From contig OY762279.1 in assembly GCA_963665455.1 (NCBI GenBank), positions 5,084,001 through 5,148,000 of the forward strand: 64,000 nt of DNA, given 5' to 3'. The stretch comes from VXNE01 sp963665455. Lineage in GTDB: Bacteria > Pseudomonadota > Gammaproteobacteria > Pseudomonadales > Azotimanducaceae. The position numbers were made by a program, and so were the translations under genes. Below the pieces are notes generated by a model. It searched no databases. It was not told the DNA's origin and saw nothing but the letters and a program-made list of their open reading frames with translations. Below, in pieces: positions 44,035-52,575 of the stretch (positions within the stretch are counted from its first letter, which is position 1; each line of letters opens with the position of its first letter).

Positions 44035-45615
44035 ATGGTGCGGCGCCGAATCGGAGATAGCGGGCTGGGCTGGGAAGAGGAAATCGAGGAACTCCGCCGA
44101 CGGCAAGCGCTGGCGGCCGAGATGGGCGGCCCGGAGAAGGTCGCCCGTCAGCACGAGTTCGGCAAGCTCACCATCCGCGAGCGCATCGCCGCCGTGGCGG
44201 ATGCCGGTTCGTTCCACGAGATCGGCGGGCTGGCCGGGGCCGGCACCTACGACGACGCAGGCGAGCTCCGCGCCTTCACCCCCTCCAACCTCGTGCTCGG
44301 CACGGCCGAGATCGATGGTCGCCCCGTCGTCCTCTCGGGCGACGACTTCACCGTGCGGGGCGGCTCCGCCGAGCTCTCCATCGCCGCCAAACGCCTGCGC
44401 TCAGAGGGCCTCGCGCTCGACCTGCGGCTGCCGCACGTGCGCCTGGTGGACGGCATGGGCGGCGGCGGTTCGGTCAAGACCATCGAGACCGCCGGGCGCA
44501 CGTACATTCCGGAGCTACGCGGCTGGGAACTGGTGGTTGCCCACCTCGCCACGGCACCTTCCGTCTCGCTGGCCCTCGGCTCCGTCGCCGGCATCGGGGC
44601 CGCGCGCGTCGCGACCTCGCACTATTCCGTGATCGTGCGGGACACGGCGCAGATGATGATCGCCGGCCCCGCACTGGTGGACTGGGCCAAGCTCGGCGAC
44701 GTGTCCAAGGAGGAACTCGGCGCCGCGAAGATCCACACCCGCAACGGCGCCATCGACGACGAGGCGGCATCCGAAGCCGAGGCGTTCGCCCTCGCGAAGC
44801 GGTTCCTGTCCTACCTGCCTTCAAGTGTCGACGAGCTGCCACCCGTCCAGGAATCGAACGACGACCCCAACCGGCGCGAGGCCGACCTCATCGACATCGT
44901 GCCGAAGGATCCGCGCAAGGTCTACAAGATGCATCGCGTGATCGACGCGGTCGTGGACCGGGGTTCGTTCTTCGAAATCGGGCGCAAGTGGGGGCGCTCC
45001 ATCCTGTGCGGCCTCGCCCGCCTCGACGGCGTGCCCATCGCGCTCTTCGCAGAGAATCCCGCGGTCTACGGCGGAGCCTGGACGGCGGACTCCTGCCGCA
45101 AGGTCACGCGGCTCATCGACCTAGCCGCCCTCTTCCACCTGCCGATCGTGCACTTGGTGGACTGCCCCGGATTCCTGATCGGCAAGAAGAGCGAAGAGGA
45201 CGGCACCATCCGCTTCGGTGCCCAGGCACTCGCCGCGCTCGGCCAGGCGGAAGTGCCGTTCATGAGCGTCGTCGTGCGCAAGGCCTTCGGCGTGGCCGGG
45301 GGTGCCAACCACAAGCCCGGTGCCCACCACGTGCGCGTCGCGTGGCCCTCCGGGGACTGGGGCTCGCTGCCGATCGAGGGCGGCATCGAGGTCGCCTACA
45401 AGGCGGAACTCGCCGAAGCGGACGACCACGACGCCCACCTCGCGAAGATCAAGGCACGGCTCAACCGCGTGCGCTCCCCGTTCCGCAGCGCCGAGCACTT
45501 CGAGATCGAGGAGATCATCGACCCCCGGGACACGCGCCCGCTCCTGTGCCGGTGGATCCGCCTCGCGCGCAAGGCGTTGCGGCCGGAGCCGGCGCGGTTT
45601 TCCTACCGGCCGTAG
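44035..45615 (+). CDS. Acyl-CoA carboxylase carboxyltransferase (beta) subunit
   Basis: 526 residues with two crotonase-like lobes. N-terminal lobe: LTIRERIAAVADAGSFHEIGG, and the loop LGSVAGIGAARVATSHYSVI. C-terminal lobe: FFEIGRKWGRSILCGLARLDG, LIDLAALFHLPIVHLVDCPG, and FGVAGGANHKP as acyl-CoA pocket. It transfers carboxylate from biotin to an acyl-CoA such as propionyl- or methylcrotonyl-CoA. No biotin carboxylase gene is adjacent, so the alpha subunit must be elsewhere. Substrate subtype not assigned. Confidence 0.92.
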   Translation: MVRRRIGDSGLGWEEEIEELRRRQALAAEMGGPEKVARQHEFGKLTIRERIAAVADAGSFHEIGGLAGAGTYDDAGELRAFTPSNLVLGTAEIDGRPVVLSGDDFTVRGGSAELSIAAKRLRSEGLALDLRLPHVRLVDGMGGGGSVKTIETAGRTYIPELRGWELVVAHLATAPSVSLALGSVAGIGAARVATSHYSVIVRDTAQMMIAGPALVDWAKLGDVSKEELGAAKIHTRNGAIDDEAASEAEAFALAKRFLSYLPSSVDELPPVQESNDDPNRREADLIDIVPKDPRKVYKMHRVIDAVVDRGSFFEIGRKWGRSILCGLARLDGVPIALFAENPAVYGGAWTADSCRKVTRLIDLAALFHLPIVHLVDCPGFLIGKKSEEDGTIRFGAQALAALGQAEVPFMSVVVRKAFGVAGGANHKPGAHHVRVAWPSGDWGSLPIEGGIEVAYKAELAEADDHDAHLAKIKARLNRVRSPFRSAEHFEIEEIIDPRDTRPLLCRWIRLARKALRPEPARFSYRP

Positions 45616-45654
45616 GTAGGCACCGGCGGCCAGCCGGACTAAGTGGGCGGGCCG

Positions 45655-46060
45655 ACGCCGCGTCTGCCGGAGGGTTTGGTAGAACGCGCGGGGCAGGCTC
45701 GGGCCGCGCCGGTCGCCCGCGACGTTCATGTCCATCCGGTTCATCACGTAGCACAGGCATGCGCGGCGGGTGTGGTCGAGTATCGCGCTCGAGCCTCCGG
45801 CACCCCACCAGAAGCTGGTCTTCGTCCCCTTCGGCGCGTGCCTGGCCACGAGCCCGGTCAGGCCGTAGCCGATGCCATCGCACCCCCATCCCCTCCATCA
45901 CGCCCTGCTCGCGGAAAATCTGCTCGATCATGGCGGGGCCGAGGAGATCGACCCCGAAGGCGGTCCCGCCGTTGGCGACGACCGTCTGTATCCGGGCCAC
46001 GGAACGGGCGTTTGCCATGCCCGTTGACGATGGCTGTTCCACAAGGCGTGCGGACCGCTG
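45655..46060 (-). pseudogene. Remnant of a serine hydrolase (beta-lactamase family)
   Basis: Pieces in three frames line up with the C-terminal third of the intact serine hydrolase at 48066-49205. The frame with TAIVNGHG passes to ARSVARIQTVVANGG after one extra A near 46014 (GGCAAACGCC where GGCAACGCC is expected), then to GLVARHAPKGTKTSFWWGAGG after a second shift near 45880, ending CYVMNRMDMNVAGDRRGP. The intact copy has AANGHGNARGIVRIQTLLAN and FSYVMNRMEAGVVGDERG at the same places. The N-terminal two thirds, including the S-x-x-K nucleophile, are missing. Confidence 0.75.
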
Positions 46061-46146
46061 CCGGTGCCCGCCACGGGGTAGCCGCCCGCAGACGAGCCCG
46101 TTCCGGGGACGGGCAGGCCCGCCCCCGGTCACCCCGGCGGCGGCCG

Positions 46147-47581
46147 CTACCCCGCGGCGTTGTAGCCCAGGATCGCCTTGACCTCCAAGAACTCGTCGAG
46201 GCCGTGCTCGCCCCACTCGCGGCCGTTGCCGGACTGCTTGTAGCCGCCGAAGGGCGCCTGCTGGTCCGGCGGGGCGCCGTTCAGGTGCACGTTGCCCGTG
46301 CGGATGCGGCGCGCGATGGCCCTGGCCCGCTCCGGATCCCCGGAGGAGATGTAGCCGGACAGTCCGTAGACCGTGTCGTTCGCGATCCGGACCGCGTCCT
46401 CGTCGTCCTCGTAGCCGATAAGCGAAAGCACCGGACCGAAGATCTCCTCCTGGGCGATCGTCATGTCGTTGGTGACGTGGGAGAACACCGTCGGCCGGAC
46501 GTAGTAGCCCTGGTTCAGGCCGTCCGGCCGGCCCGGGCCGCCCGTCTCCAACTTCGCGCCCTCCGCGATGCCCTTCTCGATGAGGCCCTGGATCTTGTCG
46601 AACTGGCGTTCGGAGACCACCGGGCCAATGGTGGTGCCCTCCGCACCCGGATCGCCCACCTTCACCTGCTCCGCCGCGGCCTTCGCGATCGCCGCCGCCT
46701 CGTCCATGCGCGACCGGGGCACGAGCATGCGCGTGGGCGCGTTGCAGGACTGCCCGGAGTTCATGCACACGCCGAACACGTCGCGGGAGATCGACGCGCC
46801 GAAATCGGCGTCGTCCAGGATGATGTTCGCGGACTTGCCGCCGAGTTCCTGGGCCACCCGCTTCACCGTCGCCGCGGCGTTGCGCGCCACGTCGATGCCG
46901 GCGCGCGTCGAGCCCGTGAACGACATCATGTCGATGTCCGGGTGCGAGGCCAGCGCCGCGCCCACCGTCGGGCCGTCGCCGTTGACCAGGTTGAAGACCC
47001 CCGGCCGGCACGCCCGCCTCGTCCATGATCTCCGCGAAGAGAATGGCGTTGAAGGGGGCCACCTCCGACGGCTTCAGCACCATCGTGCAGCCCGCGGCCA
47101 GCGCCGGGGCGACCTTGCACGCGATCTGGTTGATCGGCCAGTTCCACGGCGTGATGAAGCCGCACACGCCGGCGGGTTCCTTGACGATGTGGGACGTGCC
47201 GAGATCCTCTTCGAACTCGTACGTGCGCAGGATGTTGAGGGTGGTCATGAAGTGGCCGAGGCCCGCCGGCGCCTGCGCGGCGTTGGCGAGCGGCATCGGC
47301 GCGCCCATCTCGGAACTGATGGTTGCGGCCAACTCGCCCATGCGCCCCTGGAAGACCCCGATGATGCGCTCGAGCAGCGCCACGCGTTCCTCGCGCGTCG
47401 TCTGCGAGAACGTCTCGAACGCCGCCTTGGCCGCGGCGACGGCGGCGTCCACGTCGGCCTGGCCGCCAAGGGCGATGGCGTCGATGGCCTCCTCGGTGGC
47501 GGGGTTGATGACCTCAAGGCGGTCGTCGGTGGACGGCGCCACCCACTCGCCGTTGATGTAGAACTTCTGTCGATTGCTCAC
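46147..47581 (-). pseudogene. Aldehyde dehydrogenase interrupted by a one-base frameshift
   Basis: NAD(P)-dependent aldehyde dehydrogenase of about 477 residues if corrected. N-terminal part from GTG 47581 (GGGGAGG upstream) reads FYINGEWVAPSTDDRLEVIN through GFITPWNWPINQIACKVAPA to EIMDEAGVPAG; then a run of five C on the plus strand (46998-47002) holds one base too many. The C-terminal frame continues GAALASHPDIDMMSFTGSTR, the catalytic Glu in VAQELGGKS and catalytic Cys in VCMNSGQSCNAPTRM, and APFGGYKQSGNGREWGEHGL. All residues are intact apart from the shift, so it is either a very recent mutation, a phase-variable tract or a sequencing error. Confidence 0.85.
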
Positions 47582-47703
47582 GATTTGCCTCCCCTGAAGC
47601 GAAATGTCGGAAACGTACTGCGTCCGCCGCCTACCCCGCGCGGCCGACCGCTTATTCTCGCCGCAACACCGGGCGACTTCCACCGCGACCGCGGCCTTCC
47701 CGG
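47582..47703. other. Intergenic stretch between aldehyde dehydrogenase and VOC remnant
   Basis: Part of a gap of nearly 0.5 kb without an intact gene (47582-48065). This left part should carry the promoter of the aldehyde dehydrogenase; I could not pick out convincing hexamers. Confidence 0.3.
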
Positions 47704-47835
47704 TCAGGCGGCGAGCACCTCGCGGTCACGCACGTCCTCCCGGGTCAGGCCCTCCCGGTAGCGGGCGGCCAACACGTCCGGATCGAACTCGATGGTCCGA
47801 ATGACGACGTGGGCGAATTTCTCGGGACGGATTTT
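47704..47835 (-). pseudogene. Glyoxalase (VOC family) remnant with internal deletion
   Basis: 44 in-frame codons without a start codon. The first part (KIRPEKFAHVVIRT) is the standard N-terminus of catabolic-cluster VOC proteins, and it joins directly to IEFDPDVLAARYREGLTRED, the usual C-terminus of the same family (V-E-F-D-P-D-x-L-x-A-R). The roughly 150 residues that normally lie between are absent, so this appears to be the two ends of one gene fused by an in-frame deletion. Immediately upstream lies repeat copy C. Confidence 0.5.
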
Positions 47836-47849
47836 GCATCCGGCACAAT

Positions 47850-48069
47850 CTAGCGCCCCGGAACCGTCGCCTTTGGCTCCGCTCCCGGCCCAGCCCCACC
47901 GGCCTACGCGCCCGCGCCGTTCTACGGCGCGGGCTTGCATGGAACAAGCGGTGGCGGGAGCGCAGCGACTGGTGCCGCTTGTTCCATGGGCGGTCGGCGT
48001 GGCTGGGCCGGAGGCGGAGCCGGTACCGAGCGTCAGCGAGGCACCGGACCGGCTATGGGGCGCTCCTAG
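47850..48069. repeat. Composite palindromic element (copies C and D of the dispersed repeat)
   Basis: Left end CTAGCGCCCC (from 47850) with the same ~50-bp body as copies A and B, then a hairpin with 11-bp arms GCCCGCGCCGT and ACGGCGCGGGC around TCT (47910-47934). Next a long inverted repeat with perfect 14-bp arms CATGGAACAAGCGG (47938-47951) and CCGCTTGTTCCATG (47975-47988). The right end (about 48001-48069) reads, reversed, CTAGGAGCGCCCC and a diverged body with GGCTCCGCC and GGCCCAGCC, so it is a fourth copy in inverted orientation. The whole has mirrored ends, like a MITE. The right end coincides with the TAG stop of the serine hydrolase. Confidence 0.6.
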
Positions 48070-49205
48070 CCCTCCAATGACTCGAAGACGGCCCGCCAGA
48101 GGCTGAACCCGCGTTCGTCGCCGACGACGCCCGCCTCCATGCGGTTCATGACGTAGGAGAAGGTGGCCCGGTTCTCCAAGTCGCACACGACGAGGGAGCC
48201 GCCGTAGCCGCCCCAATAGCAGATCTTGTCGTTCGGCGCGGCCGGCAGGTGCTCGCCGGGCAGCCCGTAGCCAAGCCCGAACCGGATCGGCAGGCCGAGC
48301 ACGAGGTCCACGCCGTTCGTCTGTTCCTCGAGGACCGCGAGGCAGCCCTCCGGTGACATGAGCGTCTTGCCCCATGCCCTGCCGTGGTTCGCCAGCAGCG
48401 TCTGGATGCGCACGATGCCGCGCGCGTTGCCGTGCCCGTTGGCCGCGGGCATCTCCGCCCGGCGCCACGCCGCGGTCTTCGTGTCGGCGGGATCGACGAC
48501 CTTGCCGCCGATGGTGCGTTCCGCGATCGACCCCGGCTCCATCTCGATCATCTCCTCCGGGGTGACCGGCGGTGGGATGAGTTCGCCAATGCGTGGGAAG
48601 TGCTTCGGATCGACGCCGAGGTGAAAGTCCGCGCCGAGCGGCTCGGCCAGTTCCTCGCGCAGGAACGTGCCGGGCGACCTGCCGGAGACTCGCCGTATCA
48701 CTTCGCCGACCAGGTTCCCCTGGGTGATGGCGTGGTAGCCGCTCGCCGTCCCCGGCTCCCACCAGGGCGCCTGTGCCGCCAAGCGATCCGCGACGTCGTC
48801 CCAGTCGTACCAGACGTGTTCGGGGTACGGCTGGTCGAGACCGGCGAGCCCGGCGCTGTGGCTCAGGAGGTGCCGCACCTCGACCCCCTCCTTGCCGTTC
48901 CGGGCGAACTCCGGCCAGTACTTCGCGACCGGCGCGTGCAGGTCGAGTTCACCGCGGTCGGCGAGCAGGAGCGCGCTGAGCGCCGTCATGGTCTTGGTGC
49001 TCGAGTAGACGTTGACGATGGTGTCCTCGACCCAAGGCTCCGTCGCCGCCGCGTCCCGGTGCCCGCCCCAGATGTCGACGACGAACTCGCCTTCGACCGT
49101 CATCGCGAAGGACGCGCCGACGTCGCCGCGCTCGGTGAAGTTCTCCTCGAAGGCTTCCCGGACCCGCGCGAAACGCACGTCGCAACTGCCGTGAATCCGC
49201 ACCAT
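48066..49205 (-). CDS. Serine hydrolase, beta-lactamase/esterase family
   Basis: 379 residues from ATG 49205 (GTG 49208 also possible; GGGAGA upstream). Class C-like serine hydrolase: S-x-x-K in NVYSSTKTMTALS (Ser68, Lys71), Tyr in ASGYHAITQGNLVGEVIRR in place of Y-x-N, and the third motif region near YWGGYGGSLVV. No signal peptide, so cytoplasmic; such EstB-like enzymes hydrolyse esters rather than beta-lactams. A degraded paralogue lies 2 kb away at 45655-46060. Its TAG is part of the adjacent repeat. Confidence 0.92.
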   Translation of the reverse strand: MVRIHGSCDVRFARVREAFEENFTERGDVGASFAMTVEGEFVVDIWGGHRDAAATEPWVEDTIVNVYSSTKTMTALSALLLADRGELDLHAPVAKYWPEFARNGKEGVEVRHLLSHSAGLAGLDQPYPEHVWYDWDDVADRLAAQAPWWEPGTASGYHAITQGNLVGEVIRRVSGRSPGTFLREELAEPLGADFHLGVDPKHFPRIGELIPPPVTPEEMIEMEPGSIAERTIGGKVVDPADTKTAAWRRAEMPAANGHGNARGIVRIQTLLANHGRAWGKTLMSPEGCLAVLEEQTNGVDLVLGLPIRFGLGYGLPGEHLPAAPNDKICYWGGYGGSLVVCDLENRATFSYVMNRMEAGVVGDERGFSLWRAVFESLEG

Positions 49206-49346
49206 CACTCTCCCGCGTCGAAAGGCCGCAACGTATCACAGGGGGCGCGCCCGAGCGTGCCGCCAGACACGGGCGCGGCGCGGGGGCGCATGGCGCGGCC
49301 GTCGATCATTTGAAGCTGGCACGCGCCCTGCATAGCATGGGCCTCG

Positions 49347-51146
49347 ATGGACTTCCCCACCATGCCGAACGCCCACGCCGCCGCCGTACTGCTCCTGACG
49401 GTCGTGGCGCTGTACCTGTTCAGCCGGGACAAGTACCGGCTGGAAGTCACGAGCATCGGCTTGATCGCGTTGCTGGCGGTCGGCCTCTCCCTCTTCCCCC
49501 ACCCAGGCATCGAGCCGGAGAATCTGTTCTTCGGTTTCGGGCACGAAGCCCTGATTTCGGTTTGCGCGCTGATGGTGGTCGGCCAGGGTCTCGTCGTCAC
49601 GAGCGCCCTGGAGCCCGTGGGGCGTCTGCTCGGCCGCGGGTGGGCGCGCGCACCGTTCCTGTCCCTGCTCGCCACGTTGGTGATCGGGGCGGTGTTGTCC
49701 GCGTTCGTCAACAACACGCCCATTGTTGTTCTCCTGCTGCCGATCATGATCGGGGCCTGCCTGCGCGCCGAAGCCCCCGCGACGCGGGCACTGATGCCCA
49801 TGGGATTCGCGACCTTGGTGGGCGGCATGGCAACCACCATCGGCACGTCCACCAACCTACTCGTGGTCGCCGTGGCGGCCGATCAGGGGCTCAAGCGCTT
49901 CGGCATGTTCGACTTCGCGCTGCCGGCGGCCATCGCCGGCGGCGTCGGCATCCTCTACCTGTGGCTCGTGGCGCCGCGTCTACTGCCCCCGCGCGACATA
50001 GAGCTCGCGGCCACGTCGCCTCGGCAGTTCCATGCCCTCCTCGGCTTGCGCGCATCGAGCACGGCGGTGGGCATGACGGTGGCGCAGGCCGTGGATTTGG
50101 TCGGCGGAGAACTCCACATCGTGCGCATCCGGCGCGGCGACCAAGCCATCCCCGCCGCGGCGGACGAGGTGCTGCGCGCCGGCGACCGCCTGCGCGTGCG
50201 GGACACCTCCGCCAACCTCACGGCCTTCGCCCGAACCATGAAGGCCAGCCTGCAGCGCCGCGACAACGACGCGGGCGCCCCCCCGGATGAGCAAGCCCTG
50301 GCCGAAGTGGCCGTGGTGTGGGGCTCGGCGCTCGACCGCGCCAACCTGCGCTCCTCCTCGTTCCTCAACGATCACGGGCTAGACGTGGTCGCATTGCATC
50401 GCCGGGGACGGGACATCTGGCCGCCGCACCAAGAAATCCACGACGTCGTGCTCGCCCAAGGGGACGTCTTGCTGGTGAAGGGACCGCCCCAGGGGATTCG
50501 GCGCTTGAAGCGCAATTCCGACTTTCTGGTACTCGACGCCACCCTGGAGTTGCCGCGCACGCGCAAGGCGCCGCTGGCGCTCGGCATCATGGCCGCCGTG
50601 GTCGCGCTCGCCGCCACGGGCGTCCTGCACATCGCCGTGGGCGCGACCCTCGGTGCGCTCCTCATGCTCACGACGGGGTGCCTGCGCCTCGGCACGGCCA
50701 TCCGCGCGATCAGTCCCGCCGTCTTCTTCCTCGTGGCGGCCAGCCTCGCGCTCGGCCAGGCCCTGGTGGCGACGGGCGCCACCGACTACGTCACCGAGGT
50801 GTTCCTATTCCTCACGGCCGGCGCGTCGCCCACGGTGGTGCTCGGCGCGCTGATGATGTTGCTCGCCGTGCTCACCAATGTCGTCTCCAACAACGCCGCC
50901 GCCGTCATCGGCACGCCGATCGGCATCGGCATCGCCCACGGGCTCGGACTGCCGCCCGAGCCCTTCGTGCTCGCGGTGTTGTTCGGGGCGAACATGAGCT
51001 TCATCACGCCCATGGCCTACAAGACCAACCTCTTGGTCATGGGCGCCGGCGGCTATCGCTTCAGCGAGTTCGTGCGCGTGGGCACGCCGCTCACCCTCCT
51101 GATGTGGGCGGTGTTGACGGGGGTGCTGGCGGCGACGTACTTCTAG
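49347..51146 (+). CDS. SLC13 family permease with TrkA-C domains
   Basis: 599 residues, about ten to eleven helices split by a soluble middle part (about residues 215-400) with two TrkA-C/RCK-C-like domains (GGELHIVRIRRGDQAIPAAA; GDRLRVRDTS; GDVLLVKGPPQGIRRLK). Transport motifs are the paired hairpin regions FVNNTPIVVLLLPIMIGA and NVVSNNAAAVIGTPIGIGIA, with SFITPMAYKTNLLVMGAGGY near the end. Such DASS/SLC13-like proteins move sulfate or dicarboxylates with sodium; ligand unknown. ATG 49362 is an alternative start. Its stop codon overlaps the convergent gene's stop (CTAG). Confidence 0.92.
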   Translation: MDFPTMPNAHAAAVLLLTVVALYLFSRDKYRLEVTSIGLIALLAVGLSLFPHPGIEPENLFFGFGHEALISVCALMVVGQGLVVTSALEPVGRLLGRGWARAPFLSLLATLVIGAVLSAFVNNTPIVVLLLPIMIGACLRAEAPATRALMPMGFATLVGGMATTIGTSTNLLVVAVAADQGLKRFGMFDFALPAAIAGGVGILYLWLVAPRLLPPRDIELAATSPRQFHALLGLRASSTAVGMTVAQAVDLVGGELHIVRIRRGDQAIPAAADEVLRAGDRLRVRDTSANLTAFARTMKASLQRRDNDAGAPPDEQALAEVAVVWGSALDRANLRSSSFLNDHGLDVVALHRRGRDIWPPHQEIHDVVLAQGDVLLVKGPPQGIRRLKRNSDFLVLDATLELPRTRKAPLALGIMAAVVALAATGVLHIAVGATLGALLMLTTGCLRLGTAIRAISPAVFFLVAASLALGQALVATGATDYVTEVFLFLTAGASPTVVLGALMMLLAVLTNVVSNNAAAVIGTPIGIGIAHGLGLPPEPFVLAVLFGANMSFITPMAYKTNLLVMGAGGYRFSEFVRVGTPLTLLMWAVLTGVLAATYF

Positions 51147-51751
51147 GAGATTGCGCCGTCCACCCGGGCCATGACCAGCGGTATGCGGTCGTTGCCGAAG
51201 TACATGTCGCCGCCGTCGAGGAACATCGTCGGCGAGCCGAACCCGCCGCGCTCGACGAGTTCGTCGGTGTTGGCGCGCAGGCGGTCCTTGTAGTCCTGCG
51301 AGCCGATCTTCCCGAAGAAGTCGGCGGCGTCGAAACCGACCTCCTCGACGATGGGACGCAGCACCTCGTCCCGGGAGATGTCCTCAAGGTCGCCCCAGTA
51401 GCGCTGGAACACCCGCCGCGCGTACGGCACCAGGCAGTCTTCCTCAAGAGCGACGAACGCCCCCCGCATCGCCTTGACGCTGTTCACCGGGAACACCGGC
51501 GGCTGGCCGATCTCGATGCCCACGTAACGCGCCCAGTCCGCCAAGTCCTTGGCGTAGTACCTCGCCTTCAGCGGCACCGGCTTCGCCCGCCCCTCGTAGA
51601 CGCTCGGATTGACGGTGTTGAAGACGCCGCCGACCAGGAAGGGGCGCCATTCGATGGCGACGGGCCGGGGCGCCGTGGCGCGTTGGATCTCCTCGAACGC
51701 CAGGTACGTCCAGGGGCTCGAGCAGTCGAAGAAGAACTCTAGCGTGTGCAT
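51143..51751 (-). CDS. DsbA family protein, 2-hydroxychromene-2-carboxylate isomerase type
   Basis: 202 residues. Thioredoxin-like kappa-GST fold: FFFDCSSPWTYLAFEEIQR (the catalytic Ser of HCCA isomerases corresponds to Ser in S-P-W/Y), the helical insertion with RYVGIEIGQPPVFPVNSVKAMRGAF, and the cis-Pro loop VERGGFGSPTMFLDGGDMYFGNDR. It uses glutathione to isomerise aromatic-catabolism intermediates, or acts on related substrates. Tail-to-tail with the SLC13 gene, sharing the four bases CTAG; divergent from the sirtuin gene 51 bp away. Confidence 0.9.
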   Translation of the reverse strand: MHTLEFFFDCSSPWTYLAFEEIQRATAPRPVAIEWRPFLVGGVFNTVNPSVYEGRAKPVPLKARYYAKDLADWARYVGIEIGQPPVFPVNSVKAMRGAFVALEEDCLVPYARRVFQRYWGDLEDISRDEVLRPIVEEVGFDAADFFGKIGSQDYKDRLRANTDELVERGGFGSPTMFLDGGDMYFGNDRIPLVMARVDGAIS

Positions 51752-51802
51752 GGGGGCGGGAGCTTATATCATGCCGATCCTCCCCGACACCGCGCCCCGC
51801 CC

Positions 51803-52561
51803 ATGGACGACACGGCTCTCCTCGACGAAATGCGCGCCCTGCTCGACGCGGCGGAGCGCGTCGTCGTCTTCACCGGCGCCGGCATCAGCACCGAGTCCGG
51901 CATCCCCGATTTCCGCAGTCCCGGCACCGGCCTCTGGAACAAGGTGAAGCCCATCGAGTTTCAGGACTTCGTGGCCTCGGAAGAGGTGCGCCAGGAGTCT
52001 TGGCGGCGCCGCTTCGAGGGCGACCGCAGCATGGAGGGCGCGAAGCCCAACAACGGCCACAAGGCGGTGGCGAAGCTGGTCGCCGAGGGCAAGGTGACGG
52101 GCGTCATCACGCAGAACGTCGACAACCTCTTCCAGGACGCCGGCATCCCCGACGAACAGGTGGTGGAGCTCCACGGCAACGCGAGCTACGCGAAGTGCCT
52201 CTCCTGCGAGACCCGCTACGAGTTGGCGGACCTCGAGGCGCAGTTCAGGGATCTCGGCCGGGTGGCGCCCTGCAGCCGCTGCGGAGGCATCGTCAAGAGC
52301 GCGACGATCTCCTTCGGGCAGGCGATGCCGGAGGACGCGATGCGGCGCGCGCAAGGGTTCACCGAATCGTGCGACCTGATGCTGACCACCGGCTCGACGC
52401 TCATCGTCTATCCCGCGGCTGGCTTCCCCGAATACGCCAAGCGGCGCGGCGCGAAGCTCGTCATCCTGAACCGGGAGGCCACGCCCCTGGACGGCATCGC
52501 GGACCTCGTCGTCCACGGCGAGATCGGGCCGTCGCTATCCTACGTCGTCGGGATCAACTGA
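51803..52561 (+). CDS. Sir2 family NAD-dependent protein deacylase
   Basis: 252 residues. NAD-binding VVFTGAGISTESGIPDFRSP, GVITQNVDNLFQDAG, catalytic His in VELHGNASYAKC, and a four-cysteine zinc site (CLSC and CSRC). The short helix after GIPDFRS (GTGLWNKVKPIEF) resembles the bacterial class II/U type rather than the desuccinylase CobB type, which has Tyr/Arg in the pocket. It removes acyl groups from lysines at the expense of NAD, yielding O-acyl-ADP-ribose. No good ribosome-binding site before ATG 51803; in-frame upstream starts exist. Followed by the five-hairpin row. Confidence 0.93.
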   Translation: MDDTALLDEMRALLDAAERVVVFTGAGISTESGIPDFRSPGTGLWNKVKPIEFQDFVASEEVRQESWRRRFEGDRSMEGAKPNNGHKAVAKLVAEGKVTGVITQNVDNLFQDAGIPDEQVVELHGNASYAKCLSCETRYELADLEAQFRDLGRVAPCSRCGGIVKSATISFGQAMPEDAMRRAQGFTESCDLMLTTGSTLIVYPAAGFPEYAKRRGAKLVILNREATPLDGIADLVVHGEIGPSLSYVVGIN

Positions 52562-52575
52562 GCCAATCCATCCCC

